From CAVSRC01 sp963781775 (lineage in GTDB: Bacteria > Pseudomonadota > Alphaproteobacteria > Rhizobiales > Kaistiaceae): 64,000 nt of DNA. Every line of letters begins with the position of its first letter. Within the stretch, counting starts at the first letter, position 1. The position numbers and the translations under genes are program-made. Below, one piece after another: positions 53,001 through 62,181 of the stretch. Location: the NCBI GenBank assembly GCA_963781775.1, contig CAWAHE010000014.1, positions 124,001 to 188,000 of the forward strand, given 5' to 3'. The notes under the pieces were generated by a model. The model did not search any database. It had not been told where the DNA came from and worked only from the letters and a program-made list of their open reading frames with translations.

Positions 53001-55622
53001 GAGGGCGTCGAGCTGTGTTCTCAGATAAGGGCTCAGCGTCTCGATGATCGTCGGGATGAACTCACCCACGGTCAGCGTGGCGCTGCCGGTGATCGCCGGC
53101 GCGACGCTGTAGAGATCGGCCCAGCGGCTGGTGGTGTCGGCGGCCGCGGCAATCTCGGCGACGTGCACGAATTTCGGCTCCTTGCGCGCGACGCGGATCG
53201 CCGCGGCGTCGAGCAGGGCGGCGTTGGCGCGCAGGAAATAGTTGGTCTCGATGTAACCGAGATCGAAGGCATGGTGGAGCATCAGATAGAGCAGCGCCGT
53301 CGGCGGCCCATCGGTGAAGCCTTCCTGCTTGCGCAGCGCGTCATGCGAGGTTCGCGACGCCTTCTGAAGCCAGGCGAGGTAGTTGTCGCCGTCAGCGCGC
53401 GACACGGAGAGCCCGGCCGTTTCCGATATCTCGGTGTCGACGAGAATGCCCTTCAGCAAATTGGGGCGCCTGAGGAAGAACTTGTCGAGAATTTCCGGCG
53501 GCGGAAGGATGCCGCGCGCCCAGCCGAATTGGGCAAGCACGTTGAGACCGCCCTCGACATAGCCGCGCGCCACGTCGGCGGCGCTCTGCGTCAGGCGAAA
53601 GATCGAGAATTTCAGCCGGTTGTAGAGCTGTTCGAGGCTCTCGGCGTAGCGCTGATAGAACTCGGCCGAGGTCGGATGCAGGCCGATGATATCGAGGAGC
53701 GTCTTCTGCGGATCGGCGGCGCCGTCGCCAACGAAGGATACGTCATCGGCGATCGTGTCCCACATCGCCGCAGCCTTCTCGATGAGCGTGTGGAGCGCCA
53801 TCATGTACTTGACGTTAGGCGCGAGGCCCTTGCGCACGGCGAGCGCATAGTCCTCGCGCGCGTACCAGTTCATCCGCGAATAGACGGTGGTCGGCAGGAT
53901 GCCGTAGGGCTGGCGGCCGATGCGGATGGCGGGCGTGGTGTTGCGGCCGATGACGTAGCGATTGAAGAAAGCCCGCGTGTCGGTGATGGCCTCGTCGCTG
54001 AAGACCGAGTCCATCATCTGTTCCATGAAGTAGCCGAGAGTCGCCGGCCACAGCGCGGTGTTCATCGCCCGCGCCTCGGCCTGCTCGGTGCCGAAATAGC
54101 CGGGCGCGTTTTTCATTACTCCGCGGTCGATGCCGAGCATGCCGGCGAGCCACGCCCCGTCCTTCCTGACGCGCCAATCGTCGGGATCGTCGGTGTGATC
54201 GATCTCGAAGAAATGCCGGTAGGTGACCGCCGGGTCCTCCCACCAGGTGTAGCCGGACGACGATTCGTCCGTGTTGTTGGTGGGCGTGCCTTGCGGCAGC
54301 AGCGCCAGGCCCTTGCGGCCGCGTTGATGGTCGGCGAACAGCGTCGCGACTTCCGCGGCGCCCTTCTTCTCGTCGCTCGCCAGCCGAACGCCGAGGACGA
54401 ACAGCCGGTCGAAGCCGGCGCGCGCTTGCGCCGGGGTGAGGTCGGCGACGAAGCCCATGCCGACGTCGACCGCCTGCTGGAAGTCGATGGTCCAGCGCAT
54501 GGCGTCGGGGATCACCAGATCCTCGCCGTCGGCCTTCAGTTGTTCGCTCTCCGGCGCCGATGGGTCGGGGCCGACCTGAAGCTCGGACGGGATCGGTTTG
54601 CCGACCTGACGCAGCGTTTCGGTGCGGCCATTGAAGCCGAGCAGGACCAGGCGCTCGGGCAGCAGCCAGCTCCGCGCGCCGCGCGTCCATGCCGTCTGCG
54701 CACTGTCCGTGGTTGCGGCCGGCGGCAGATCGAGGAACGAGACAATGACATTGGCGACATCGGCCGGCTTGACCGCGACGTCATTGAGGTTGACCGGCGC
54801 CAGCGTGGCGGCGACCTCGCCCGCGCGGGCGGCGCCGACGGCGCCTTGCAGCGTCGTCAGCGCGGCGGCCCGATCGGCGCCGCCCGAGCGCCAGATCGTC
54901 TCCCAGTAGGTCGCGATCGGGCCACGCTCCCCGGCCGGAACCGGCGCATCCGGGAGGACGACCAGCACATGGTCGCCGTCGGCTTTGACGGGTTCGTCGG
55001 CCGGGTTCAGCGGCGCATAGGTGTCGACGATCCATTTCGCTCGGCCGCCGCCGCTGCTTTTGGCGAGCCCCGCCCAGGCCGCCTTGCGCTCCGCCACCAC
55101 GCCGCCTGCCCGCCAGATCTGCGTCCAGTAGATGCGCGCGTTCTCGATTTCCGCGTCGCTGAGATCGGGCTGGAACGTGTCGACCAAGGCGTCATCGGGA
55201 AAGACGCGCACCCAAAGCTGATGCTGCGTCGCCTGACCGGACTGGATCGTCTTGAAGCGTGTTTCGATGCGCAGCGGAAAGAGCGCGATCGGAAACGCGT
55301 CATCCAGTTTCTCGATACCGGTGGTCGGATCGGAGAAGCGGCCGAATTCTTTCAGGTGCTGGGAAAGAACGCCGTCGGCCTTGCCTGCCGCGCTCTGCAA
55401 TCCGGCGATGTCCGCGGCGAGCGACGCGCTTTCGTGGGTCAGGGCCTCGATCCGCTTGCGGCTGGCGGCGCCCGTCCCGTCGTTCGCCGTGCGGCCAAGC
55501 CGCTCGATCTCGCGGTCGATCTTCTCCTTCCGCTGGCGGGCGCGGATAAGTTCGGTCTTCGTGCTCGCGGCGTCCGCCATCGCCTCGCCAAGGGCGCTTC
55601 TGGCGTCATCGAATTCAGACAT
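49998..55622 (-). CDS. Giant conserved protein of unknown function (1874 residues)
   Basis: Residues about 15-90 form a charged coiled coil. Then comes a conserved block (FPLRIETRF, WVRVFPDDALVDTF) and two related units, YWTQIWRAGG at 165-174 and YWETIWRSGG at 239-248, each followed by an Ala-rich helix and an APLNPAD/APVNLND motif. Further landmarks are RIGRQPYGILPTTVYSRMNW near 590 and LHLEGGLDP. The second half is strongly helical and Ala-rich; no membrane segment or signal peptide is seen. The frame is open throughout. It overlaps the 1118-residue gene by eight bases and the 626-residue gene by four. It is a member of a family seen in other bacteria but without assigned role; a scaffold function is inference. 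Confidence 0.7.
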   Translation of the reverse strand: MSEFDDARSALGEAMADAASTKTELIRARQRKEKIDREIERLGRTANDGTGAASRKRIEALTHESASLAADIAGLQSAAGKADGVLSQHLKEFGRFSDPTTGIEKLDDAFPIALFPLRIETRFKTIQSGQATQHQLWVRVFPDDALVDTFQPDLSDAEIENARIYWTQIWRAGGVVAERKAAWAGLAKSSGGGRAKWIVDTYAPLNPADEPVKADGDHVLVVLPDAPVPAGERGPIATYWETIWRSGGADRAAALTTLQGAVGAARAGEVAATLAPVNLNDVAVKPADVANVIVSFLDLPPAATTDSAQTAWTRGARSWLLPERLVLLGFNGRTETLRQVGKPIPSELQVGPDPSAPESEQLKADGEDLVIPDAMRWTIDFQQAVDVGMGFVADLTPAQARAGFDRLFVLGVRLASDEKKGAAEVATLFADHQRGRKGLALLPQGTPTNNTDESSSGYTWWEDPAVTYRHFFEIDHTDDPDDWRVRKDGAWLAGMLGIDRGVMKNAPGYFGTEQAEARAMNTALWPATLGYFMEQMMDSVFSDEAITDTRAFFNRYVIGRNTTPAIRIGRQPYGILPTTVYSRMNWYAREDYALAVRKGLAPNVKYMMALHTLIEKAAAMWDTIADDVSFVGDGAADPQKTLLDIIGLHPTSAEFYQRYAESLEQLYNRLKFSIFRLTQSAADVARGYVEGGLNVLAQFGWARGILPPPEILDKFFLRRPNLLKGILVDTEISETAGLSVSRADGDNYLAWLQKASRTSHDALRKQEGFTDGPPTALLYLMLHHAFDLGYIETNYFLRANAALLDAAAIRVARKEPKFVHVAEIAAAADTTSRWADLYSVAPAITGSATLTVGEFIPTIIETLSPYLRTQLDALDVLKAATSAALERAFVEHIDCCSYRLDAWRSGLVSAQLSFMRGDADGALSKTGLFVGAYGWLEDVRPKQSAPDPVRLEGDLADVFQKAGDAPLLRDPTNRGHIHAPSLDHAVTAAILRNGYLANATPANPETLSVNLTSERVRLAMNVIEGIRNGQPLGALLGYQLERSLHDSADLFLDRLIFGLRKAFPLAGNRIKSTEDPDAEITAVEARNVVDGLAFIQHLEKTGIRTYPYNVAGLPPLTDFTDTTTMTAAEIGAAIDARVDRMRNVNDAVADLAMAEGVYQVVKGNYDRAAGTLDAFSKGNFPPTPEVAVTPRSGKMLVNRIGLHLEGGLDPASPANLTPRAKGEPALNRWLTRHLPSTAQIFAAVEYFDHATAATIRLTPSMADLGLEPIDLFYLIGEGSARDMAGLDDLLLHHAASQAVSPPRADAALSLLYKPDGAPGITLFEVAPLIRALRGTILGSRPLKASDVMLANEANAAADASPVPRPEKVAAVVADLQAKSVAIRAFATALDAAVGEAADPVAATAAALANIDQWSADYATALRAIAPFGLRAASLTAAHELARPQFAQLHETVAALIARWEGKLQDFMDTIATYDALPAATPDEERFPLLIRAGRIVSTDVIAPLPATTDDMRTNTLPPMRTAFEIALGDLRNLLAGAMKLGAFFAAVDAFAPTVADHDQAPLELETWSAAILVIAKDLAAKSALAVADIDARLDKANAILATVTAAPAGKQATLVADAMHAILGDAFIVLPEFVLASDQLAEWQNAWGARGGLLTHLTTGADATPFPVDDWLHGLGRVRDKLRNVEMAGLLGEALEALDPLDLTPLQFPFRADDAWLGLRFPATMPDGSPFVIEGDRLLYTAHFGENAEIAPADPVRRYCGFLVDEWSELIPADEENTGVAFHYDRPSSEAPQAILLAAPPQFTGQWKWNDLVDTLHETLDFARLRAVEPSQIDTSDLSRFLPAVISSVTMFPITAMLNFSYNNALVARLEGGQ

Positions 55623-58600
55623 CGCCCGCTTCCTCTTCCGGCAGCAGTTCGGACGCGTGCACCGCCATGATCACCGGCGTTTGCAGGGCGATGTAGGCGA
55701 GTTCGGCGGAGCTGACCGCCGCGTTCAGCGGCACGTGGCGGTCGCTATCCCATTGATCGTGCTTCTCCTGCACGTCGGGCGTATTCGGCTCGATGAGCAC
55801 CTGCGCCGGTACCGCAGAAACCTTGATGGTTTTGCCATCGGCGAGCGCCGGGACAACATCCGGCCAGCTAAGGTCGTTCCACACGTTGAGCGCGCCGTCT
55901 CGCTCGATGTCGAAACCGAAGCGGGCGTCGCCGGGCACCTCTTCGATGCGGAAGAACCAACCCGGCTTGTCGTCGACGCGATCGTCGCCACGGGCGTCGA
56001 CGGCGGTGAGGTCGAAGCCGAAGAAGTAAATGTCCGGCGCGACCCGCGCCTCGTAGAGCGGCGTCATCGGCTTTGAAGTGTCGTCGAAGCGCCGCTCCTT
56101 CGCCTTGTCGGGCGTCGGATCGCTGGCGCTCTTCGGCTGCCACTTCGCCTTCTGCGCGGTGACGATCGTGTTCGGATATTTCTTCAGCAGCTCACCGCGA
56201 ATGACGAGAACCAGTTCCTCTTCGTTCACCCTGCCCGCCTCGCGATTGTCGTGATCGCCGAGGTCGGAGCTGCGCAACCACTTGTGGATCGGCGGGATGT
56301 CCTTGAGCTTCTCGCGCGCCGCCGCCTGATCGGCCGCGCTGACGAGCTGCGTGCGCACGTCCCAGAACTGGCGGAAATAGCTGCCGCGCTGGTCGGTCGG
56401 ATATTCGCGCCACAGCAGCTCGCGCGCGAATTCGTGATTGAGGCCGACCATGTAGGCCTCGATGAAGCGCTGGTTGGTTTCGAGCAGCGTGACGCTGTCC
56501 GGCTCGACGAGATTGAGGTTGGGCACGAACAGGTCGTCGCCGGCATCGACCAGCGGCTTGTACATGGCGTCGTCGATCTCCGGATAGGCCATGGCCTCGA
56601 CGAAGTCCTCGCCGATCTGTTCGCGAATGCGCGGCGGGATGACGATGCCGTTGAATATCCAGCGCGGGACGGTCAGCGCCGGATCGGTGGCGACGATGAG
56701 ATCACCGGTGACCCTGGCGATATCGAGCCGCACCGGCGGCTGGACACGGCCGAGCTTCTCGCTCTCCTGAACGAGACGGTAGACGTCGCGGAGCCCGTTC
56801 TTGAAGCGCACCGCCTCGGCGCCATCGGTCTGGCCGGGCGGGAGCGGCGTTGCGGCGGTCGGCGTGAACACGTCGATCGGCGTGCTCAGAGTGAAACCGG
56901 ACGAACCCGGCAAGGCGTCCACCGATTCCGGCGTCTGGCCTTCCTCCTTGACCGAGTCGGCATCGGCCTTCTGTCCTGCGGCCTGCAATGCCCGCGGCAC
57001 GAGCGCCAGCAGCGCCGCGACCACGACCGCGAAGAGCACCGAGACGGCCGGGCCCGCAAAAAGGACAAGAAACAGGAACAGCGCGAAGATCGCGATAAGG
57101 ATCAGGATCGCGACCAACGAATGCGTCCGCAGCCAGGCGCCGATGCCGGCCAGGACGCCGTCGAGCCCGCCGGCCGGCTGGATTTCATTGGCAATGGCAT
57201 CGGGCGTCGGCAGACCGGGTGGCGTCACCTTCGGCGGCGCGGCGGAGATCTCGCCGGCGTTGACGCGCGTCACCAGACTGCCGGCGTTGCGCGACGCAGC
57301 AAAACCCAACCGTTTCGCCAGGCGACCACCGGGCCGCAACAGGCGGCGCATGGTGGTCGACGTCGTCGCGGTCGCCAGCGGACTAAGCTTCACCCGCTGA
57401 CGAACCGTCAGCCCCTCGCTGACCACGCGCGCCTGCATCGGCGCGTAAAGCATCAGCACATTGTCGCGGGAGACGGCGCTGACCGTGGCGATCTGGCGCT
57501 TGTGCCAGTAGCGGCCGGCCTCCTTGGCGACCTGCGCCTGGCGGATGCGGCGGTTGGCCTCAAGCACATCGCCGATCTGCTCCCAGGCGGCGGCCATATA
57601 CTCTTCCTGGCCGTCCTGGATCACTTCGGTGCCGAGCCCGGCCGCGGAGCGCCAGCGCGGATCGAGGTTGAGGTCGTGGACCCAGTTGGTGCGGTCGGTG
57701 CGCTCCGTGCCATCGCGTTCGGTCAGCAGGCGATCGGTCAACGCGTGCCAGCGGCCATAGATCGGCGGCGTGATCAGCGGATCCGGATCGTCGTTGATCG
57801 CGGTGTCGAGGAGCACGTCGCCATTGGCGCTCGTCGCCCCTGCATCCTGGTAGCTGTCGGCAAGATTGACGAAGGCGGCAAGCTCTTCCTGGAATTCCGT
57901 CGGATAGGGCGTCGCCCATTGATCGAACTTCGTGAACTCGGCCTTTTCCTTGGCTTTCAACGTCGCGAAGGGCGCCTTGAGCGCGCCGGCCATGCGCAGC
58001 ACGCCGTTCAGGTCGGGATTGTCGATGCCGCTGACATTCGGCGCCGGGTCCTGGACGTCCATGTCGCGATGGCCGACGCGGCTGTCGACGACCTTGGGCT
58101 TGAGCAAGCGGACGAGATACTCGAAGTCACCGCGCGTGCCGGTACGGAAGAACCAGCGGTAGTAGTAGGGGAAGCTGGCGGTGGCCGGGCGGTTGCCATA
58201 AGTGCCCCACGCGGAGGACTGCGCCGTCAGCGCGTTGGCGGGATCGTCGAAGAGCGGCTTCGGATCGACGCCCAGCCCCGCCAGCCGGCCGCTCTCGAAG
58301 GCCGGGATCAGGAAGGCGTGGTAGGCCGTGTTGGGGGCCAGCTTGCGCGGACAGAGAATGCGCGAATAGGCGTTGTCGGGATTGGCGGCGAGCGCGCTTT
58401 CGGCCGCGGCGCTGACGGCGGCGGCGTCGGTGGCGACGACGTCGGTCGCCGACAGCGCCTCGTTGAAATGGACGTGGGCCCAGGCCCACAATTCGTCCGC
58501 CGGCGGCATGACATCGGCGATCGCCGTGGTCACGTCGATGAAGGGTAGCGGCTTGCCGGCGATGTTGCCGCCTTCCTTGAACTCGGTCGCCTCCTCCAGC

Positions 58601-58971
58601 ACGACCAGAGCCAGCCACGGCAGCAGACGCCGGCCGCTCGGCGGCGCGGGCGTGTAACGCCAGGGCAGGTCTTCGTCGTAGAACTCGATGGCCGCCAGGT
58701 AATTCGGCTCAAAATTCGTCACCCAGTGGCGCGGCTCGGTGCGCTGGACCGCGTCTGCTTCGACGCCGACGATATCGCCCGGCCCGTAGAGCGCGACGGG
58801 CCGATTGACCGGCAGGACGGTCTGGCCGCCACCGCTCTTGTTAGTCCCCTCGATGTTGAGTGCGATGTCGATGGTCGCACGCGCGCCCGCCGGCGCCCCA
58901 CCGATGCGATTGGCGATGCCCCGGCGCAGCCATGGCAGGAAGGTGTAGGTGCCGATCGGGTCGTCGCTCAT
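55615..58971 (-). CDS. Large conserved protein with a central membrane hairpin, function unknown
   Basis: This 1118-residue protein lacks a signal peptide. Residues about 1-560 contain WLRRGIANRIGG, RLLPWLALVVLEEATEF and RILCPRKLAPNTAYHAFLIP. A strongly hydrophobic double segment at about 617-660 (LVAILILIAIFALFLFLVLF, then SVLFAVVVAALLALVPRAL) should insert in a membrane. A C-terminal half follows with VPRWIFNGIVIPPRIREQIG, NQRFIEAYMVGLNHEFAREL and LWREYPTDQRGSYFRQFWD. That C-terminal block is the best-conserved landmark of the family as I know it. Start ATG at 58971 overlaps the upstream stop (ATGA). Function unknown; membrane anchoring of a larger assembly is inferred. Confidence 0.7.
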   Translation of the reverse strand: MSDDPIGTYTFLPWLRRGIANRIGGAPAGARATIDIALNIEGTNKSGGGQTVLPVNRPVALYGPGDIVGVEADAVQRTEPRHWVTNFEPNYLAAIEFYDEDLPWRYTPAPPSGRRLLPWLALVVLEEATEFKEGGNIAGKPLPFIDVTTAIADVMPPADELWAWAHVHFNEALSATDVVATDAAAVSAAAESALAANPDNAYSRILCPRKLAPNTAYHAFLIPAFESGRLAGLGVDPKPLFDDPANALTAQSSAWGTYGNRPATASFPYYYRWFFRTGTRGDFEYLVRLLKPKVVDSRVGHRDMDVQDPAPNVSGIDNPDLNGVLRMAGALKAPFATLKAKEKAEFTKFDQWATPYPTEFQEELAAFVNLADSYQDAGATSANGDVLLDTAINDDPDPLITPPIYGRWHALTDRLLTERDGTERTDRTNWVHDLNLDPRWRSAAGLGTEVIQDGQEEYMAAAWEQIGDVLEANRRIRQAQVAKEAGRYWHKRQIATVSAVSRDNVLMLYAPMQARVVSEGLTVRQRVKLSPLATATTSTTMRRLLRPGGRLAKRLGFAASRNAGSLVTRVNAGEISAAPPKVTPPGLPTPDAIANEIQPAGGLDGVLAGIGAWLRTHSLVAILILIAIFALFLFLVLFAGPAVSVLFAVVVAALLALVPRALQAAGQKADADSVKEEGQTPESVDALPGSSGFTLSTPIDVFTPTAATPLPPGQTDGAEAVRFKNGLRDVYRLVQESEKLGRVQPPVRLDIARVTGDLIVATDPALTVPRWIFNGIVIPPRIREQIGEDFVEAMAYPEIDDAMYKPLVDAGDDLFVPNLNLVEPDSVTLLETNQRFIEAYMVGLNHEFARELLWREYPTDQRGSYFRQFWDVRTQLVSAADQAAAREKLKDIPPIHKWLRSSDLGDHDNREAGRVNEEELVLVIRGELLKKYPNTIVTAQKAKWQPKSASDPTPDKAKERRFDDTSKPMTPLYEARVAPDIYFFGFDLTAVDARGDDRVDDKPGWFFRIEEVPGDARFGFDIERDGALNVWNDLSWPDVVPALADGKTIKVSAVPAQVLIEPNTPDVQEKHDQWDSDRHVPLNAAVSSAELAYIALQTPVIMAVHASELLPEEEAGDV

Positions 58972-61900
58972 GCGGCCAGCCTCGCCTCGGCCTCGGGGAT
59001 GACGTGGAGGGCGTCGCGCGCGGCCGGATTCTGCTCGATCTGCGCGGCGAGGAAATCCTGTGCCTTGGCCTGGCTGGTGAAGCGGGTCGCCGCCGCGCCG
59101 ACGGTGTTGTCGGCCGCGGCGGCGACCACGAAGCCGGTGGGCATCGTGACCACCTTGTCGTCGAACGGGACCTTGGCGCGTTTGGTCGCGGCGGAATGAC
59201 GCGAGCGCGCGGCCGAGTTGCCCTTCAGGAAATGAACGAACAGGTCGAACGCAAGCGCGAAGAACCTGACCAGATGCTCCTTGTAGTTCGAATCGATGAT
59301 GATCAGCTCGTGGAAGACGACGCGCTTGACCGCATGCGAGGTGGCGACGGCGCTGCCCTCGGCGGTCAAATCGACGCCGGCATCCTGCGGCTCGAAGCTC
59401 GGCGCGGAGAGTTTCGTCGCCTCGTCGAGATTGCGGAATTGCGCGGTGGCGAAAGGCTCGACGGGGTCGGCCAGCCGGCGGATGCCGGGCATGTTGACGG
59501 TCAGCTTGGCGCTTTCGATATCGGAGAGCGTCTGGTTGCCAACCTTCTGGATCTTCAGGTCGAGCGGCACGGCGCGCTGGCTGATCCTGAGCACGCCGAC
59601 CGGATGCAGCACCAGTTCTTCCGACGCTTCGATCTTGCGCAGGGAGACCGACAGCCGGCCGCCCTTCGGCGGTAGCGCGGTCCAGTTCTCGCGCTTGCCG
59701 AACTCGGCGGACAGGATCGGCATCGCCGCGATCTCGGGCAACGTCGTGTTGGCGCTGTCGCCCCAGGTGTGGCTGAAGGGGATGTCGATGTCCCAGAAGA
59801 GCAGCGAGATCGACCCCTCGCCTTCGACATGCCACGGCGAGGTTCCCTCCAGTTCGCCGCGGACGCGTACGCTGAAGACGCCGGCGCCGAAGACCTTGAC
59901 CGACACCGAAGCCGAGAAGGTGATGTTGAAATAGAAGGGCGAGAACTGGAACAACGCGTCGAAGCCGATATGGCCCTCGAGGCTGAAGGCGCTGACGCCG
60001 AAGAACAGATCGACGCTCGCCCCGAACTGCGCGGTATTGGATGTGACGGCGAAATAGCCGCTGACGCGGATGCTGGCGAACGGCTCGTTGAGGATCGAGA
60101 TCGAGATGCGATCCGGGTTCGGGAACGGCAGGGGCGGCGGCTTGAAGGCCGGGTGAAAGCCGCCGACGCTGATGACGAACTCAGCGCTGTCACCCCAGGC
60201 GATCAGCAAGCCCATGTCGCCGCCGAGCGGGATGAAGAGCACCCGGCTCTCGTACAGCGAGGCGAAGAACCACAGCCGCTGCTTGTCGACCTCCAGCGCG
60301 CCGATGAAATTGACCTGAAGGACGAGCAACGCGGCGTCCTCGTCGGGCAGCGCTACCTTGAGGATGCCGACGATGGCGATATTGCCCGGCGGCACTTCGA
60401 TGATGATGCCGATGGAGACGCTGACCAGGGTCGGTGTGCCCCAGCCGAGCTTGGCCATCGGGCCGATGAGAAACGTGTCGGCCTCGGGCGGGAAAAAGCG
60501 GCGAAGATCGGAGATGATCTGCGGGGCGTTGGCGATCACGTCCTGCGGGAACATGACGCTCTCGATGGAGCCGTTCTTGACGCCGGCCGCCAGTTCCTCG
60601 AGCTTCATCGTCCGGTTGAGGCCAAGCAGCCCACCGACCGCATTGAGCGTGAAGCCGAAGCCGAGTTGCAACGGCGTACCGAACTCCGCCGTAATGATGA
60701 TCAGCAGCGAGAAGCCCTTGGAGCCGTCCGGCATCTTGGTGTTGATGAGGCCGATCGCCTTCAGCGACAGGAACCCGGCGAAGGTGAGTTCGAGCGCGCC
60801 GGCATATTCGCCCTTGTCGAAGTCGAGATAGAGGAAGCCGCCGCCGCGCACGACGCCGACGTCAAGGGCGAGGCCGACACCGTTCGGCGGCTTGAAGGCG
60901 AGCTTCAGGTCGACCGGTCCGAATTTCGCGTCGGCGCCGGAGACGAATGACAGATCGAGCTGAACGCCCATCCGCTCGACCGAAGCCGACAACGGGCCGA
61001 GCTGACCCTTGATGCCGGCCGACGTTTCCAGCGTCAGCGAGCCGTTATCGTTGATGCGCAGCATCAGGAACAACGTCTCGAAATCGACGAAGCCGAGGCT
61101 CTGATGCATCGGGATCGCAATCTCGAGACCGCCGGCCGCCTTGACGACGAGCCCCTCGTTCAGCCGGTATTCGAGGCCGAGATCGAAGCGGCCCTCGATA
61201 TTCGCCCCGGCAAGCAGCGAAGCGAGGAAGTTGTCGGAACCCTCGCTGCCGAGCTTCAACACCAGCCCCTTGATGTCGGAGAAGGCGCGTGGCTCGATCT
61301 CGACACCCGTGGCCGTGCTCGCGCCGATGACGACGCCGATACCAACTCCGGCATCTTCGGCGGTAAGGGCGACCAGCCCATTGCCGCCGACGATCGAAAA
61401 CGGCCGGGCCAATTCATTGCGGTTGACCGTGAGCGAGAGGTCGCCTGAGACCGATGCGGCCTTCGGCGCGACGCTGACCGTGAACGGTGGTCTGAGCCTG
61501 CCGATCACGCCGCCATCGAAGGCAATCGTCGATTCGAGCGCCGCGCCCCAATTGGCGTTGAAAGCTGCCCGCCCGGAGAGCGTCTTCGACATGTCGGCCG
61601 AGATGTCGAGCATCAGGCCCGGCGGATTGACCGAACTATCGCGGCTCCAGCGGAACGGGGCTTTCTCGAGGAAAGCGTCTGCGCCCACGCGGCCGAAATG
61701 AACCGACGCTTCGGGATGGAAGAAATCGACCGCCGCGCGGAAGAACTTGAACGGATCAAAGGACGGTGTGCCCCAGCCGAAGACGCTGGCGAAATGGGTG
61801 GCCGGATCGCTGATGAGGTCCTTGAAGCGCTCCAGATGGATGGCCTTGACGATGTATGGACGGCTGAGCGGGTTCGCGGGATCGGCCGCAACCGCCTCCC

Positions 61901-62126
61901 AGTCGATGAGGCCGAGGAGCTTCAGCAGATAGGCGAGACGCGGCCCGCGCAGTTCGAGCACCGAGATGACCAGATAATCGATCATTCGGCGGGCCATGGT
62001 CGCGACGAAATTCTGGACCGACAGGCGCTCGGCCGGATCGGCAATGCCCGGCGTCAGCGCCGAGACCTTCGAGACCAGGGTGCTTGCCGAATCGAAGAAC
62101 TCGAAAAGCCCATCGGCAAGCCGCAC
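58968..62126 (-). CDS. DUF6603-like large beta-rich protein, 5' end apparently frameshifted
   Basis: About 1052 residues are open from a GTG at 62126. The central and C-terminal parts resemble the uncharacterised DUF6603-type proteins: FLIGPMAKLGWGTPTLVSVS, ALLVLQVNFIGALEVDKQRL, SVGGFHPAFKPPPLPFPNPD, FDALFQFSPFYFNITFSASV and SLLFWDIDIPFSHTWGD. Long alternating Gly/Ser/hydrophobic strands suggest a very large beta structure, perhaps a lipid-contacting groove or barrel. Reading upstream, similarity-like sequence continues past the GTG (ADALEAALASGNEGELVAAL) to about 62294 without a start codon, whereas the neighbouring frame supplies an ATG at 62382. One surplus base probably splits the gene. 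It overlaps the next gene by four bases. Confidence 0.65.
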   Translation of the reverse strand: MRLADGLFEFFDSASTLVSKVSALTPGIADPAERLSVQNFVATMARRMIDYLVISVLELRGPRLAYLLKLLGLIDWEAVAADPANPLSRPYIVKAIHLERFKDLISDPATHFASVFGWGTPSFDPFKFFRAAVDFFHPEASVHFGRVGADAFLEKAPFRWSRDSSVNPPGLMLDISADMSKTLSGRAAFNANWGAALESTIAFDGGVIGRLRPPFTVSVAPKAASVSGDLSLTVNRNELARPFSIVGGNGLVALTAEDAGVGIGVVIGASTATGVEIEPRAFSDIKGLVLKLGSEGSDNFLASLLAGANIEGRFDLGLEYRLNEGLVVKAAGGLEIAIPMHQSLGFVDFETLFLMLRINDNGSLTLETSAGIKGQLGPLSASVERMGVQLDLSFVSGADAKFGPVDLKLAFKPPNGVGLALDVGVVRGGGFLYLDFDKGEYAGALELTFAGFLSLKAIGLINTKMPDGSKGFSLLIIITAEFGTPLQLGFGFTLNAVGGLLGLNRTMKLEELAAGVKNGSIESVMFPQDVIANAPQIISDLRRFFPPEADTFLIGPMAKLGWGTPTLVSVSIGIIIEVPPGNIAIVGILKVALPDEDAALLVLQVNFIGALEVDKQRLWFFASLYESRVLFIPLGGDMGLLIAWGDSAEFVISVGGFHPAFKPPPLPFPNPDRISISILNEPFASIRVSGYFAVTSNTAQFGASVDLFFGVSAFSLEGHIGFDALFQFSPFYFNITFSASVSVKVFGAGVFSVRVRGELEGTSPWHVEGEGSISLLFWDIDIPFSHTWGDSANTTLPEIAAMPILSAEFGKRENWTALPPKGGRLSVSLRKIEASEELVLHPVGVLRISQRAVPLDLKIQKVGNQTLSDIESAKLTVNMPGIRRLADPVEPFATAQFRNLDEATKLSAPSFEPQDAGVDLTAEGSAVATSHAVKRVVFHELIIIDSNYKEHLVRFFALAFDLFVHFLKGNSAARSRHSAATKRAKVPFDDKVVTMPTGFVVAAAADNTVGAAATRFTSQAKAQDFLAAQIEQNPAARDALHVIPEAEARLAA

Positions 62127-62181
62127 CAGCGCCGCGACGAGCTCGCCTTCGTTGCCGGAAGCCAGCGCCGCCTCGAGGGCG

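Noticed and set aside
51276..55670. A 1464-residue open frame on the plus strand opposite the giant gene
   Set aside because: It has no ribosome site, is Arg- and Gly-rich low-complexity sequence, and mirrors a well-formed gene on the other strand; it is a by-product of high GC and codon bias.
56251..58548. A 765-residue plus-strand open frame opposite the 1118-residue gene
   Set aside because: It has shadow composition (Arg/Asp/Gly rich), no start signal, and runs through the membrane-hairpin region with no sense of its own.
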